A DNA stretch of 64,000 bases, taken from Chloroflexota bacterium (lineage in GTDB: Bacteria > Chloroflexota > Anaerolineae > Aggregatilineales > Phototrophicaceae). Where the stretch lies: positions 1 to 64,000 of the forward strand of contig JAPPEU010000048.1 in the NCBI GenBank assembly GCA_028875245.1, in the 5' to 3' direction. The notes beneath the pieces are model-generated. The model made no database searches and was not told where the DNA came from. It was given only the letters and a program-made list of their open reading frames with translations. The position numbers and the translations under genes are program-made. This document shows, piece by piece, positions 31,728 to 41,120 of this stretch (its first letter is position 1; each line of letters starts with the position of its first letter).

Positions 31728-33359
31728 TCATTCGATCACCAGGCTCCCGAGCGGCACACGGGCATCAAGGAAGGCGCCCCCGTCCGCGTCGGACGCCGGT
31801 ACGCGCTCCCGGTCCCGCGCCCGATAGAGCCCGGTAAAGACCGTGTAGCGCCCGGGCGCCAGGTCGGGTGGCAGCGGCGCCTGCCATAATTCGCTGTCGG
31901 CCAGCCCACTGTACCACAAGCGGGTGGGCAAGCGCGGCCCGAGTGGCTGCTGGTCGTAGACCCACCATTCGCCGCTCTCGGCGTGGCCCAAGTGCAGGAA
32001 TTGCGCATGATCTTCGTCCCCGTCAACCTCGCTGCGCCAGAAAAATTGGATGGGCAAGGCCTCTCCCGCGCGGACGAGCGAGGGCATTTCGACCGCGTAA
32101 AGGGCAAAGCCATTGTCGAAGCGCGCCACTGGCTCCCGGGCGGGCGGCGCTGTCGGCGAATCCGCAGGCACAAGCAATTCGCCCAGGATGGCTTGATCCT
32201 CGCTGAGCAATTCGAGGTCGCCCCCCAAAATGCCGAGGCGCGCGTAGCCCTCATTGTCATCCCGCCACAATGTGAGGACGAGCCAATAGGCGCGGTTAAC
32301 CGGCAAATGCTCGAGCTGCCCGATGTCGATCCACTGCCGATAAACCGGCGCGTAAGCGGGAGCGAGCAGAAAGAAGCGGCGATGGCTGTAGGCATCGCGG
32401 CCCAGGACGCTCTCGCCAGAGACCTGGTCAACGAGTTGAATGGAATAACCCAGGCCGTCCAGCCCCTGCCCGAAGAATTCCCAGCGGCCCGCCGATACAA
32501 AGAGATGCAAATGCCGCTGGTTATTTTCCAAACGATAGCCGTGCAGGCGGACATCCGTCTCGTATTTTACGCCCGCGGGCGTAGAGTGGCCCCCGTAGGC
32601 TGAAATCGGAAGGATCGCGCCGCTGAGCGCAAGCAGCAGAAGCCAAAACAGGGACATGGCTGTGCAGGCTGGCCGCCAAAAGCGGGGCAGTGGCGCTAAA
32701 GCCGACAGATGCCCCAGGACGGCAACAAGCGCCAGCCAGATGCCCAGGAACTCCAGCGATTCTTCCAGCCAATGGCGATAGCCGCCATAAGCGATGAATG
32801 TGATATTGTATTTGGAAGGCGCTTCGACAACAAAAGCGCCAAACGCGCTTAATCCCAAGCCCGCCAGAAAAGCAACATGCCAAGGCCATGCGCGCCGCGG
32901 CGACCGGGCGGCGACCGCCAGCGTTAAAAGGGCAAGGACCGCGCCGAGCATTATGTAATTCTCTTGCCAGCCGACTATGAATTCATGCCCCAAGGCATAT
33001 TCATCATAAGACAGGAAGAGAAAGACCAAGCCGACGCCGGCGAAATAGAGACGTCGCCATGCCGAGCGCGAGCGGATAAAGAAGGCTGTCAACAGGGCGG
33101 CGAAACCGACCAGCGACAGCTGCAGCGCAGCCAGCGACGAGGGGATATTCCATTCGCGATCCAGATGCCAGAGCCAGGTTTCGAAGCTGGTGAGCGGCTG
33201 GTTGAGCAGCGCCACGCCGATTACAAAGGTCTGCGCCGCCAACATCAAGCTTGCCAGGCGCTTGCCCGCCGTTAGACGGGGAATCAACCCGCGGTACGCT
33301 GTTAATGCAATCGGCGCAAACAGCAAGATGTAAACGGCGCTTGCTGATTCTCGTTCCAT
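31728..33359 (-). CDS. Membrane protein of a three-copy local family (long form B)
   Basis: A 543-residue paralogue with the same order: about seven helices with DEYALGHEFIVGW and LEESLEFLGIWLAL, a first beta module (RLHGYRLENNQRHLHLF, GLGYSIQLVDQVSG, YWLVLTLW) and a second one (DNGFALYAVEMPSL, FFWRSEVDG, WYSGLADSELW, GRYTVFTGLYRARD). Long stretches of DNA are nearly identical to the copy at 29771, for example around 32488-32567 against 30524-30603, so the duplication is fairly recent or maintained by gene conversion. Function unknown. Confidence 0.7.
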   Translation of the reverse strand: MERESASAVYILLFAPIALTAYRGLIPRLTAGKRLASLMLAAQTFVIGVALLNQPLTSFETWLWHLDREWNIPSSLAALQLSLVGFAALLTAFFIRSRSAWRRLYFAGVGLVFLFLSYDEYALGHEFIVGWQENYIMLGAVLALLTLAVAARSPRRAWPWHVAFLAGLGLSAFGAFVVEAPSKYNITFIAYGGYRHWLEESLEFLGIWLALVAVLGHLSALAPLPRFWRPACTAMSLFWLLLLALSGAILPISAYGGHSTPAGVKYETDVRLHGYRLENNQRHLHLFVSAGRWEFFGQGLDGLGYSIQLVDQVSGESVLGRDAYSHRRFFLLAPAYAPVYRQWIDIGQLEHLPVNRAYWLVLTLWRDDNEGYARLGILGGDLELLSEDQAILGELLVPADSPTAPPAREPVARFDNGFALYAVEMPSLVRAGEALPIQFFWRSEVDGDEDHAQFLHLGHAESGEWWVYDQQPLGPRLPTRLWYSGLADSELWQAPLPPDLAPGRYTVFTGLYRARDRERVPASDADGGAFLDARVPLGSLVIE

Positions 33360-33439
33360 CTGCTGATCGTCTTCGCTAGCCTCGCTGCATGATTGGCGCC
33401 GGCGCTCTCATTTCCCGCGAGCAAGCATGGGTTGAGTCT

Positions 33440-33838
33440 TTATTCTTGCTGCCAATCCCAACAGCCGGCAGCCAACAGGACCGCCTCATCCTCGCCGGGC
33501 CAGGGCGGCGTCGTGGCGATGATGAATTCAAGCGGCGCAGCGCCCGTATTGCGGAACTGAAAAGCGGCGCCCAGCGGGATCGTCAAGCTGAGGCCGGGCG
33601 CAACATCCAGCACCGTCTCCCGCTCGCCCTGCTTGCGCCAGACCTGCCCCGCCCCGCTCAGAAAATACCAGACTTCCTCCACCGTGCGATGCCGCACTGG
33701 AATCGAGACGCCGCCGACCGGCAGCGCGCAATGCACCAGGCTCGCGCCGTCCAGGCTGTGCAGCAGCCGAATCTCGGAGCCATCCGGCGCCAGCACATCG
33801 TATGCCGCTTTGACGCGGCTGGATTCATAAGCGGGCAT
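33440..33838 (-). CDS. Cupin domain protein
   Basis: A 132-residue single-domain cupin. The conserved barrel motifs are seen as VRHRTVEEVWYFLSGAGQVW (metal-binding H, E) and LTIPLGAAFQFRNTG (the usual His near here is replaced, FQF). Small cupins in such clusters act as sugar isomerases, sensors or binding proteins. ATG at 33838 is chosen. It follows the dehydrogenase gene by 6 bp on the same strand. Confidence 0.8.
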   Translation of the reverse strand: MPAYESSRVKAAYDVLAPDGSEIRLLHSLDGASLVHCALPVGGVSIPVRHRTVEEVWYFLSGAGQVWRKQGERETVLDVAPGLSLTIPLGAAFQFRNTGAAPLEFIIATTPPWPGEDEAVLLAAGCWDWQQE

Positions 33839-33844
33839 CAACCG

Positions 33845-34849
33845 TCACCCTTGCATCCCTTCCCAGCGCGCTCGCACCGTATCCCAGACCTCTGGATTCA
33901 GCAAATGCGGCGGACGCTCCCCGCGCAGGGCCTGCACAATCTGCTCCAGCGCATGCGTGGTCAGGCGCGGCCGGCCGGCGACCGTGGAGCTGGCGATATG
34001 CGGCGTGACGACGACGTTGTCGCGGCCGAGCAAAGGACTGCCGGCCAGGGGCGGCTCCGGATCGGTCACATCCAGGCCGGCGCCGAAGAGATGCCCGCTA
34101 TCAAGGGCGGCTGTCAGGGCCGCTTCGTCGACATGCCCGCCGCGCGCGACGTTGATGAAGACGGCCCCCGCTTTCATCTGGGCGAAGCGCTCGGCGTTCA
34201 TCAGCTTGGTGGTCTCTTCATTGAGCGGCAGATGCAGCGTCAGGAAATCCGAGCCGGCCAGCAGCGCCTCCAGCGAGCCCGCCTTTTCCACGCCCAGCGC
34301 CGCGAAGCGCTCATCGGCTATATAGGGATCATAGGCGGCCACCTTCATGCCGATAGCTTTGGCGATGCCGCTGACATGCCCGCCGATCCGCCCCAAGCCG
34401 ATGATGCCAAGCTGGGTGTGCTGCATTTCCCAAGCCACATATTCGCGCGCGAGGCTTCTCCGCGTCCCGCTTTCCAGCATGCGATTCAACTCATTTTCGA
34501 TTTGCTTGACAGCCCGCGCCACCGTCATCATCAGCGTGACCGCCAGTTCAGCGGTTGATACCGTCGGCGCGTCCGGCGCATTGACGCAAGCGATGCCCCG
34601 CTCTGTCGCCGCATCCACATCAAGCGTATCATAGCCGACGCCGGTGCGGGCGATGATCAGGAGATTGGGCGCCCGGTCCATAATGGCGCCGTCGAATGCC
34701 CGCCCGCCCGCCAGGACCCCATGAGCGCCCTCCAGCTTGTGATAGAGGTCCTTCTGGCGCTGCTCGCCCGGGCAGATGCCTTCGGCGATCTGCTCAAACA
34801 TGCCTCGGTATTGATCCGGGACCGTGGATTCAAACCAGATTTTGTACAT
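33845..34849 (-). CDS. D-2-hydroxyacid dehydrogenase (phosphoglycerate dehydrogenase-like)
   Basis: A 334-residue NAD-dependent dehydrogenase. The NAD loop GIIGLGRIGGHVSG is near 148-161, with AYDPY as the acidic end of the second strand. Catalytic Arg in INVARGGHVDE, Glu in LDVTDPEPP and His in VVTPHIASST are all present. It should interconvert a 2-hydroxy acid and a 2-keto acid. It forms an operon with the cupin and lies behind the HpcH/HpaI aldolase, which fits breakdown of sugar acids through 2-keto-3-deoxy acids. Confidence 0.88.
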   Translation of the reverse strand: MYKIWFESTVPDQYRGMFEQIAEGICPGEQRQKDLYHKLEGAHGVLAGGRAFDGAIMDRAPNLLIIARTGVGYDTLDVDAATERGIACVNAPDAPTVSTAELAVTLMMTVARAVKQIENELNRMLESGTRRSLAREYVAWEMQHTQLGIIGLGRIGGHVSGIAKAIGMKVAAYDPYIADERFAALGVEKAGSLEALLAGSDFLTLHLPLNEETTKLMNAERFAQMKAGAVFINVARGGHVDEAALTAALDSGHLFGAGLDVTDPEPPLAGSPLLGRDNVVVTPHIASSTVAGRPRLTTHALEQIVQALRGERPPHLLNPEVWDTVRARWEGMQG

Positions 34850-34967
34850 AGGGTCCGCTTCCTCTCAGTGTAGAAGTAATCGTAGGGGCGAGGCTCGTCC
34901 CGCCCTCCCCGCCGGTGTGCCAGATTAGGGCGACGCAAGTGTCGCCCCTAGGCCTAGAATTAGCAAC
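34850..34967. repeat. GTAGGGGCG-type intergenic repeat
   Basis: Positions 34883-34950 hold GTAGGGGCGAGGCTCGTCCC and, further on, GGGCGAC...GTCGCCCCTA, giving an imperfect palindromic unit of the family also seen at 13094, 21886, 31548, 35983, 37949, 38041 and 44400. Confidence 0.6.
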
Positions 34968-35777
34968 TTAGAAGTGGACGTTTTCGTCGACGATCTGGCC
35001 GACATCGTCCGTCTCTTGGCGGATGCGTTTGAATTCGGCCGTCAGCGCGCGATTGAAGGATGAGATATCGGAGCTGTGCATGACAAGATTGGCGCCCGCT
35101 TTCACCCATTCGATCTCATGGTGGGTGAAGTTGTGATGGATGCCGATGCCGACGCCGGCCGCGCGCGACTTGCTGATGATCGTGCGAATCGCCTCATCAA
35201 AGACGGGATGGTCGTATTGCTCCGGCAGGCCGAGGCTGCAAGACAGATCATGCGGGCCGACCAGCACACAGTCGATCCAGGGCGAGCGCAGAATTTCATC
35301 CAGCCGCTCCAATGCGGGTACGCTCTCGATATTGATGAAGAGCGCCTTGTTGGCGTTGCGCGCCGCCAGGTAATCCGCCAGCGCCGGCTCCAGATCAGCC
35401 TCGCCATCCAGCGCCGCCCGCAGCTTTTCGCCTTTGAGCGGACCGAACTTAACCGCGCCGCCGAGTTCCTTGACCTGCTCCGGACGCTCAATGTAGGGCG
35501 CGATGATGCCGTGCGCCCCGCCATCCACCGTCATCTGCGCCAGGTACGGATCGGGTTCCGGGATGCGCACCACCGGCGCCAGACCCAGCGCGGCGAAGGC
35601 GTTGCACATCCAGGAAATCATGCTGCGATCCTGCGGCGTGTGCTCGGTGTCGATGAAGACCATATCGAGATCAAGGTTCTGTACGACGCGCGGCCAGATC
35701 GGCGAGGGCGAGTATATCGCCGTGCCGTAAACGCGCTGCCCGGCGCGCAATGCTTGTATCAGTTCTTTTCCATTCAT
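34968..35777 (-). CDS. HpcH/HpaI family aldolase (2-keto-3-deoxy sugar acid aldolase type)
   Basis: A 269-residue class II aldolase. Seen: DMVFIDTEHTPQD near 38-50 with the catalytic region, VVRIPEPDP, GAHGIIAPYIE, the metal ligands in FINIESVPALE (Glu) and VGPHDLSCSLG (Asp). Enzymes of this family split 4-hydroxy-2-oxoheptanedioate or 2-keto-3-deoxy-L-rhamnonate into pyruvate and an aldehyde. A rhamnonate-dehydratase-like enolase at 50695-51888 could supply such a substrate, which is inference. Confidence 0.85.
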   Translation of the reverse strand: MNGKELIQALRAGQRVYGTAIYSPSPIWPRVVQNLDLDMVFIDTEHTPQDRSMISWMCNAFAALGLAPVVRIPEPDPYLAQMTVDGGAHGIIAPYIERPEQVKELGGAVKFGPLKGEKLRAALDGEADLEPALADYLAARNANKALFINIESVPALERLDEILRSPWIDCVLVGPHDLSCSLGLPEQYDHPVFDEAIRTIISKSRAAGVGIGIHHNFTHHEIEWVKAGANLVMHSSDISSFNRALTAEFKRIRQETDDVGQIVDENVHF

Positions 35778-36208
35778 CCTGTCTTCTCTTGTCTATCGCG
35801 CTTGCCAGTCAGTAGCGGATATTAGCTTTAGCGCGGGGATAAGTCAAAGGCGCTGCCTGATTGGACCGCAATGAATTTCGCGCGTTTCCGCCTGGGCCGG
35901 ATGTTTTACAGATTTTTTTCACCACAGTCCCTCGGGAGTGACAACTCGGCCCACACAAAATTACGAACCCGCAAAATAGGAATCTGTAGGGGCGTTTAGG
36001 CGAAACGCCCGTCCATGCGATAGCGCGAGCTCGTAGGGCGAGACAAGGGTCGCCTAGACACTGACCGTCTCTCGCCCCTACAGATGCCGATATGATCGCA
36101 GATTTGACCATGTCGCCAACCCTTCAAGCCGCCAGCTTGGGCCTGCTCTAGCTTAGTTTAGACATTCAGTTACAATCGCGCTGGCGTCGGTTCATCCCTT
36201 CGGCGATT
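35778..36208. other. Intergenic region carrying the left copy of a long dispersed repeat
   Basis: 431 bp without a credible gene between divergent genes. Positions 35914-36011 are the inverted partner of 38037-38133. Next to it, 36033-36095 holds more of the GTAGGGCGAGAC...CTCGCCCCTACAG family. A TACAAT box near 36172 may serve the VanZ-like gene. Confidence 0.65.
35914..36011 (-). repeat. Long dispersed repeat, left copy (inverted)
   Basis: Reverse complement is about 90% identical over ~98 bp to 38037-38133. Shared blocks include CAGATTCCTATTTTGCGGGT, GCCGAGT, and CGAGGGACTGTGGTGAAAAA. The two copies face each other around the VanZ-like and LLM genes. Confidence 0.8.
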
Positions 36209-36784
36209 ATGAATTCCTACTTCACATCCAGGCGGGAGCGGCGGCTCTGGGGCGCGCTGGCCATCGTCCTGGCGGCGATTTATGCCACACTGGGGCAAGC
36301 GCCGGCGATCGTGGCCGCGCTCGGCGAACAGATCCTGAACAGCGCCGGCAACAACCTCGTCTTCGCCATCATCGTCCTGCTGGTCCTGATTCCCGTTTTC
36401 TTCATAGACAAGCGGCTTGACCGCGCTGAGATCGCCGTTGGGCTGGGCATCCTCACCGTTTATCTGCTGGCCTGGCTGCGGCTGGGTTCATGGGAGGAGC
36501 GCAGCCACCTGTTCGAATACGCGCTGGTGGCCGCCCTCGTGCATGAAGCGCTGCTGGAGCGGCGCGACAACGGCCGCCCCGTGCCCGCGCCCGCCCTGCT
36601 CGCGCTAATCATTTCGCTCAGTCTGGGCTGGATTGATGAGGGCATACAATCGCTGCTGCCCAACCGCGTCTTTGAGCTCATCGATGTCGCCTTCAATTCT
36701 ATCGCCGCGACCATGATAATTGGGGCGCGATGGGCGGTGGCGCGGGCCCGGGCCTGGCTGGAGCGATGGCGGACACGCAAATAG
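36209..36784 (+). CDS. VanZ-like membrane protein
   Basis: A 191-residue protein with about five membrane helices. The signature of the family is the E-x2-Q helix LGWIDEGIQSLLPNR followed by ELIDVAFNSIAA near 137-160. VanZ proteins confer low-level teicoplanin tolerance in enterococci; in most bacteria the role is unknown, perhaps in envelope stress. The gene lies inside the segment bounded by the inverted ~98-bp repeats. No strong ribosome-binding site is seen. Confidence 0.8.
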   Translation: MNSYFTSRRERRLWGALAIVLAAIYATLGQAPAIVAALGEQILNSAGNNLVFAIIVLLVLIPVFFIDKRLDRAEIAVGLGILTVYLLAWLRLGSWEERSHLFEYALVAALVHEALLERRDNGRPVPAPALLALIISLSLGWIDEGIQSLLPNRVFELIDVAFNSIAATMIIGARWAVARARAWLERWRTRK

Positions 36785-36837
36785 GCATTGCCTGGGCGCG
36801 TCAAACAGACGGATGAGTTGGAAAGTGGAGGCCCGCC

Positions 36838-37869
36838 ATGCGCTTGGGACTGAACATCGGCTACTCGGGGGCGCGCTTTGAACTGCCGCTGGATCTGATT
36901 CAGGAGGCGGACCGCCTCGGTTGTCACGCCGTCTGGACCGCGGAAGCCTACGGCTCGGATTGCGTCAGTCCGCTGGCTTGGATCGGCGCATTAACGACGA
37001 AGATCAAGCTCGGCAGCGGCATCATGCAGATGCCGGCGCGCAGCCCGGCGATGACCGCCATGACCGCCATCACGCTCGATCAGCTCTCCGGCGGCCGCGC
37101 ATTGCTTGGGCTGGGCTTGTCCGGGCCGCAAGTCGTCGAAGGCTGGCACGGGCAGCCCTATGGCAAGCCGCTGGCGAAGACGCGTGAATACGTAGCCATC
37201 ATGCGCAAAATCCTGGCGCGGGAAGCGCCACTCGTTCACAAAGGCGAGCATTACCAGATTCCCTACAGCGGGGACGACGCCACCGGGCTGGGCAAGCCGC
37301 TGAAGAGCATCATCCACGGACGCCCTGACATGCCTATCTACCTGGCGGCGATCGGGCCCAGGAATGTTGAACTCAGCGCCGAGATCGCTGATGGCTGGCT
37401 GCCTATGCTCTTCTCGCCCGCGCACTATCAGGAGACATACGGGGCGGCAGTCGAAGCCGGCTTCGCCAAAGCGGGTAACGGCAAGGGCGCGGCAGACTTC
37501 GACATCGCGCCATCAGTCACGGTGGTGATCGACGATGAGCTGGAGGCGGCGCGCAATCAGATTAAACCCGTACTCGCGCTTTACATTGGCGGGATGGGCG
37601 CCCGGGGCAAGAACTTTTACTACGACCTGGCTTGCCGCTACGGCTTCAGGGATGCGGCAGACGCGATTCAGGATTGCTATCTGCAGGGCCACAAGGGCGA
37701 GGCGGTCATGGCCGTCCCCGATGCGCTAGTGGACGCGGTCGCCTTGGTCGGCTCGAAAGCGCGCATCCGCGATCGCTTGCAAATCTGGCGTGATTCGCCG
37801 ATAACGACGCTCAACGCGTCAGTCTTTTCGCGCGACGCCCTCCGCTTTCTGGCGGAAGCCATCCTGTAG
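36838..37869 (+). CDS. LLM class flavin-dependent oxidoreductase (F420-type)
   Basis: A 343-residue TIM-barrel enzyme of the luciferase-like monooxygenase superfamily. Typical blocks: [22 protein letters not shown] near 21-42, [37 protein letters not shown] and [22 protein letters not shown]. The pattern is that of F420-dependent members (methylene-H4MPT reductase-like) found widely in Chloroflexota and Actinobacteria. Substrate unknown. GGAGGCC lies before the ATG. Confidence 0.88.
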   Translation: MRLGLNIGYSGARFELPLDLIQEADRLGCHAVWTAEAYGSDCVSPLAWIGALTTKIKLGSGIMQMPARSPAMTAMTAITLDQLSGGRALLGLGLSGPQVVEGWHGQPYGKPLAKTREYVAIMRKILAREAPLVHKGEHYQIPYSGDDATGLGKPLKSIIHGRPDMPIYLAAIGPRNVELSAEIADGWLPMLFSPAHYQETYGAAVEAGFAKAGNGKGAADFDIAPSVTVVIDDELEAARNQIKPVLALYIGGMGARGKNFYYDLACRYGFRDAADAIQDCYLQGHKGEAVMAVPDALVDAVALVGSKARIRDRLQIWRDSPITTLNASVFSRDALRFLAEAIL

Positions 37870-38139
37870 TCGCTTGAAACGCAGCGATGCATTCAGGATG
37901 CTTTTCTCTGTGCCCTCTTATTTAATGAACCCGGCCCGGGAAGTCGTCTGTAGGGGCGGCTCGGTGAGTCGCGCAAAAAATGACTACAGAGAACGCAGAG
38001 AGCGCGGAGAAAGCCAAATAAGGTGTTTCCATTTTTCGGGCGTTTCAGCGAAACGCCCCTACAGATTCCTATTTTGCGGGTTCATAATGTTGTGTGAGCC
38101 GAGTCGTGACTCGCGAGGGACTGTGGTGAAAAATACTGT
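37870..38139. other. Intergenic region with the right copy of the long repeat
   Basis: No credible gene. A GTAGGGGCGGCTCGGTGAGTCG unit is at 37949 onward, and the long repeat at 38037-38133 ends only 6 bp before the dusB start. The dusB promoter must therefore lie within or before the repeat. Confidence 0.6.
38037..38133 (+). repeat. Long dispersed repeat, right copy
   Basis: Inverted partner of 35914-36011. A third, partial copy lies at 11747-11787. The start is itself a small palindrome, GGGCGTTTC-AGC-GAAACGCCC. Confidence 0.8.
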
Positions 38140-39174
38140 ATGGTGTTCGTTCAGACGCTAAGCGCGCTAAAACCCCTGCATATCGGCGATATCACGATAA
38201 GGACGCCGCTGGCATTGGCGCCGATGGCCGGGCATAGCAATTACGCCCTGCGCCGTCTCTGCCGCGAGATGGGCGGCTGCGGGCTGGTCTGCACCGAGTT
38301 GATCAGCAGCAGCATCGTCAAGAACTCGCGGGAGCGCGCGCTGCAGCGTTTCGATTGGCGGCGCGACGAGCGCCCGATTGCGGTGCAGCTCTTCGGCGTC
38401 GACCCGCGGATTGTCGCCGAGGCGGCGCGCGTCGTGGTCGATCATGGCGCCGACATCGTCGATATCAACATGGGCTGCTGGGTGCCCAAGATCGCCAAGA
38501 AAGGCGGTGGCGCCGCTCTCTTGCGCGATGTCAAGGCTGCGACCGCCGTGGTCGAGGCGGTGGTCAAAGCGGTGGATGTGCCGGTGACGGTCAAGGTGCG
38601 CAGCGGCTTTGAAGATGGCGTTGTGACGGCAATACCCTTTGCTGCCGCCGCGGAAGCTGTCGGCGCGCAAGCCGTGGCGGTGCATGCCCGCTTCGCCGGG
38701 CAAGGGCATGGCGGCGCGGCCGATTGGGACGTGATCGGCGCCGTCAAAGACGCGGTGCGCCACATGCCCATCATCGGCAATGGCGATGTGCATTCAGGCG
38801 CGGACGCCCGCCGCATGCTCGACAGCACGAGCTGCGACGGCGTGATGATCGGGCGCGCGGCGCTCGGCCAACCCTGGCGCTTCCGTCAGATCGCCCATTA
38901 TCTGGAAACGGGCATCACGCTGGACGAACCGACGCGGGCGGAACGGGCGCGGATCGCCCTGCGGCAGGCGCAACTGACGCTGGAGAGCGCGCGCTTGCCT
39001 GAAAGAGTCGCCGTGCTTGAGATGCGCGGGCAGATCAGCAAATACAAGCTGGACGAGCCGGGGTCAGCGCGCATCCGCAACCGGCTGGTGCGCATCGAGA
39101 CTTACGCTGAGCTGGAGTCGATCTTGCTTGAATTGGCGGAAAGTAATGAGCCAAGCCACGCGTGTATAATCTAA
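38140..39174 (+). CDS. dusB: tRNA-dihydrouridine synthase
   Basis: A 344-residue FMN enzyme that reduces uridine in the D-loop of tRNA. Seen: LALAPMAGHSNYALRRLC near 26-43, the catalytic Cys in DINMGCWVPKIAKKGGGAALL (usual NMGCPxxK; here CWVPK), VKVRSGFED, VHARFAGQGHGG, IIGNGDVHSGADA and VMIGRAALGQPW. Length and order fit DusB. The start is directly behind the repeat. Confidence 0.9.
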   Translation: MVFVQTLSALKPLHIGDITIRTPLALAPMAGHSNYALRRLCREMGGCGLVCTELISSSIVKNSRERALQRFDWRRDERPIAVQLFGVDPRIVAEAARVVVDHGADIVDINMGCWVPKIAKKGGGAALLRDVKAATAVVEAVVKAVDVPVTVKVRSGFEDGVVTAIPFAAAAEAVGAQAVAVHARFAGQGHGGAADWDVIGAVKDAVRHMPIIGNGDVHSGADARRMLDSTSCDGVMIGRAALGQPWRFRQIAHYLETGITLDEPTRAERARIALRQAQLTLESARLPERVAVLEMRGQISKYKLDEPGSARIRNRLVRIETYAELESILLELAESNEPSHACII

Positions 39175-39210
39175 GTGGGTTGAGCCAAGCGTGGGCAAAG
39201 GAAGGATGTG

Positions 39211-40164
39211 ATGACCTATCTCGTAACCGGCGGCGCCGGCTTCATTGGGCATCATGTCGCCGAAGCCTTGCTCAAGCGCGGCGGCGATGTCGTCATCCTC
39301 GACAACTTCAACGACTACTACGACCCCGCCATCAAAGTCCGCAATGCCGAAGCCCTCGGCCAACACAGCAACTGTACAGTCATCAAGGGCGACATCCGCG
39401 ACGTCGATCTGCTGAATCGCATTTTTAGCGAACGGCGCATCAGGCGCGTGGCGCATTTGGCGGCCATGGCCGGTGTACGCGAGAGCGTCGGCCAGACGCC
39501 CCTGTACATGGACGTCAACCTGACCGGCGCCCTGAATCTGCTTGAGGCGGGGGCGCGGGCTGATATCGAACAGTTCGTGCTCGCTTCAACATCGTCCGTC
39601 TATGGCAAAACAGAGACATTGCCCTTCGTCGAGACTGACAGCGCCGATCGTCCCCTGGCGGCTTACCCGGCGAGCAAACGCGCCGCCGAGCTGCTCGCAT
39701 ACAGCTACCACAATCTTGTCGGCATGCAGGTGACCGCCCTGCGCTTCTTCAATGTTTACGGCCCCGCAGGCCGCCCCGACATGATGCCCTGGCGCCTGAT
39801 GGAAGCGACGCAGTCCGGCGAAACCATCAAACTCTTCAACGGCGGCGATATCCACCGCGACTGGACCTATATCGCCGACACGGTGCAGGGCGTGCTGACC
39901 GCGCTCGACAAAGCTCTGGGCTACGAGATCATCAATCTCGGCTGCGGCGCGCCCATCTCGCTAACGGAATTTATCGAGATCATCGAGCAATATTCCGGCA
40001 AACGTATCAATACAGTACGTGTAGCCACGCCAGCGAGCGACCCGCCCATCACCTTCTGCGACAACAGCAAGGCGCGCGAACTGTTGGGCTTCGCGCCAGC
40101 GGTACCCATCCGCGAGGGCTTGAGAGAGACCTGGGATTGGTATCGGGAGTTTCGCGGAATCTAG
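39211..40164 (+). CDS. NAD-dependent nucleotide-sugar epimerase (UDP-glucuronate 4-epimerase-like)
   Basis: A 317-residue extended SDR. The NAD loop is TGGAGFIGHHV near 6-16; catalytic residues are STSSVYG (Ser/Thr) and YPASKRAAE near 148-156. The block RFFNVYGPAGRPDMM and the C-terminal IREGLRETWDWY fit UDP-glucuronate or UDP-glucose 4-epimerases. It provides sugars for envelope polysaccharide. GGAAGG stands before ATG 39211; the stop of dusB is 36 bp upstream. Confidence 0.88.
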   Translation: MTYLVTGGAGFIGHHVAEALLKRGGDVVILDNFNDYYDPAIKVRNAEALGQHSNCTVIKGDIRDVDLLNRIFSERRIRRVAHLAAMAGVRESVGQTPLYMDVNLTGALNLLEAGARADIEQFVLASTSSVYGKTETLPFVETDSADRPLAAYPASKRAAELLAYSYHNLVGMQVTALRFFNVYGPAGRPDMMPWRLMEATQSGETIKLFNGGDIHRDWTYIADTVQGVLTALDKALGYEIINLGCGAPISLTEFIEIIEQYSGKRINTVRVATPASDPPITFCDNSKARELLGFAPAVPIREGLRETWDWYREFRGI

Positions 40165-40176
40165 CGAAATCGGCGT

Positions 40177-40923
40177 TCAGCCGCCGATGATGCCCGGCTG
40201 ATGACGCAGCCCGCTCATCAGTTGCCGCAGCATCTCTGACGGATTCTCCACCTTCGCCAGCTGCGCCAGCATGTCTTCCTGCGTCAGGAAGAAGGGACGG
40301 GTGTACATGCCCAGCAGAGCGCTGCGGGCTTTGTCGCTGCGGTTGGGCCGCGCCGTATGCCATAGCGCGCCATGAAATACCAGCGCGCTGCCGCGGACGC
40401 CGGTCAGGATTTGGGCGCCGGCGGGCCAGGCGTCGTTCCACTCCTTCGGCGGCGGATGCCCCTTAAGATGGCTGCCGGGCATATAACCGGTGCCGCCGTT
40501 CTCCTCAGTGAAGTCGTCGAGCAGCCATATAGTCTGCCCGCAGACCTTGTCCAGCGGCCAGGGCTGGTTGATCCACCAGTAGGGATAATCGGGATGCCAG
40601 CCATAATTGGCGTAACCCGCATAAGCCGTGTTGGCCGACCAGGTCGAACAGATTACAGCGTCGTCATGCAGGTAAGTCTGCCAGATCGCCACGATGAGCG
40701 GATGGGCCAGCAATTCGGCGAATATCGGATCTTTGTAAGCGATGCCGCCGACGCGCTGCGTCTTCGCCGCGCGGATCTCCTCAGTCGCTTCATCCGCCAG
40801 CAGCCGCTCCAGCTTGAGGCGCGCTTCATCCGCCTTTTGCGCGCTGATGACTGAGGGGATGAAACAATAGCCGCGCTCGCTGACTTCGGCGGCGATCTCC
40901 GCTGCATCATGCTTGTTATCCAT
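40177..40923 (-). CDS. Phytanoyl-CoA dioxygenase (PhyH) family protein
   Basis: A 248-residue Fe(II)/2-oxoglutarate dioxygenase. The facial triad is visible as the HxD in NYGWHPDYPYW near 111-121 and the distal His in LWHTARPNRSDKAR, where the Arg should bind 2-oxoglutarate. GGTGYMPGSHLKGH is the usual family block. The true substrate of bacterial members is mostly unknown (small-molecule hydroxylation). ATG 40923 has GGGAG upstream. Divergent from the ABC transporter operon. Confidence 0.85.
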   Translation of the reverse strand: MDNKHDAAEIAAEVSERGYCFIPSVISAQKADEARLKLERLLADEATEEIRAAKTQRVGGIAYKDPIFAELLAHPLIVAIWQTYLHDDAVICSTWSANTAYAGYANYGWHPDYPYWWINQPWPLDKVCGQTIWLLDDFTEENGGTGYMPGSHLKGHPPPKEWNDAWPAGAQILTGVRGSALVFHGALWHTARPNRSDKARSALLGMYTRPFFLTQEDMLAQLAKVENPSEMLRQLMSGLRHQPGIIGG

Positions 40924-41120
40924 AGCTGGCTCTCCCTTTGGTTCAGCGCGCGCTTTCAAGGACCGACTTTCGGCGCCGATATAGACTGGCCGCCATTGGC
41001 GCGGTTGTTTGGTTTATCCCCTGCCATGCGCTACACTTCACATCATAGTGCGTTTACCGTCAATGTATGCGCGCTTTTTGTGCCGAATATCCTCAATTTA
41101 TTCCCGAAGGAGAAAATCCC

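Noticed and set aside
35809-36111. Open frames here (-) and at 37874-38161 (+) share a protein-like stretch KRPYRFLFCGF
   Set aside because: Both lie on copies of the same ~98-bp intergenic repeat; the shared residues come from the repeat, and there is no start signal or family.
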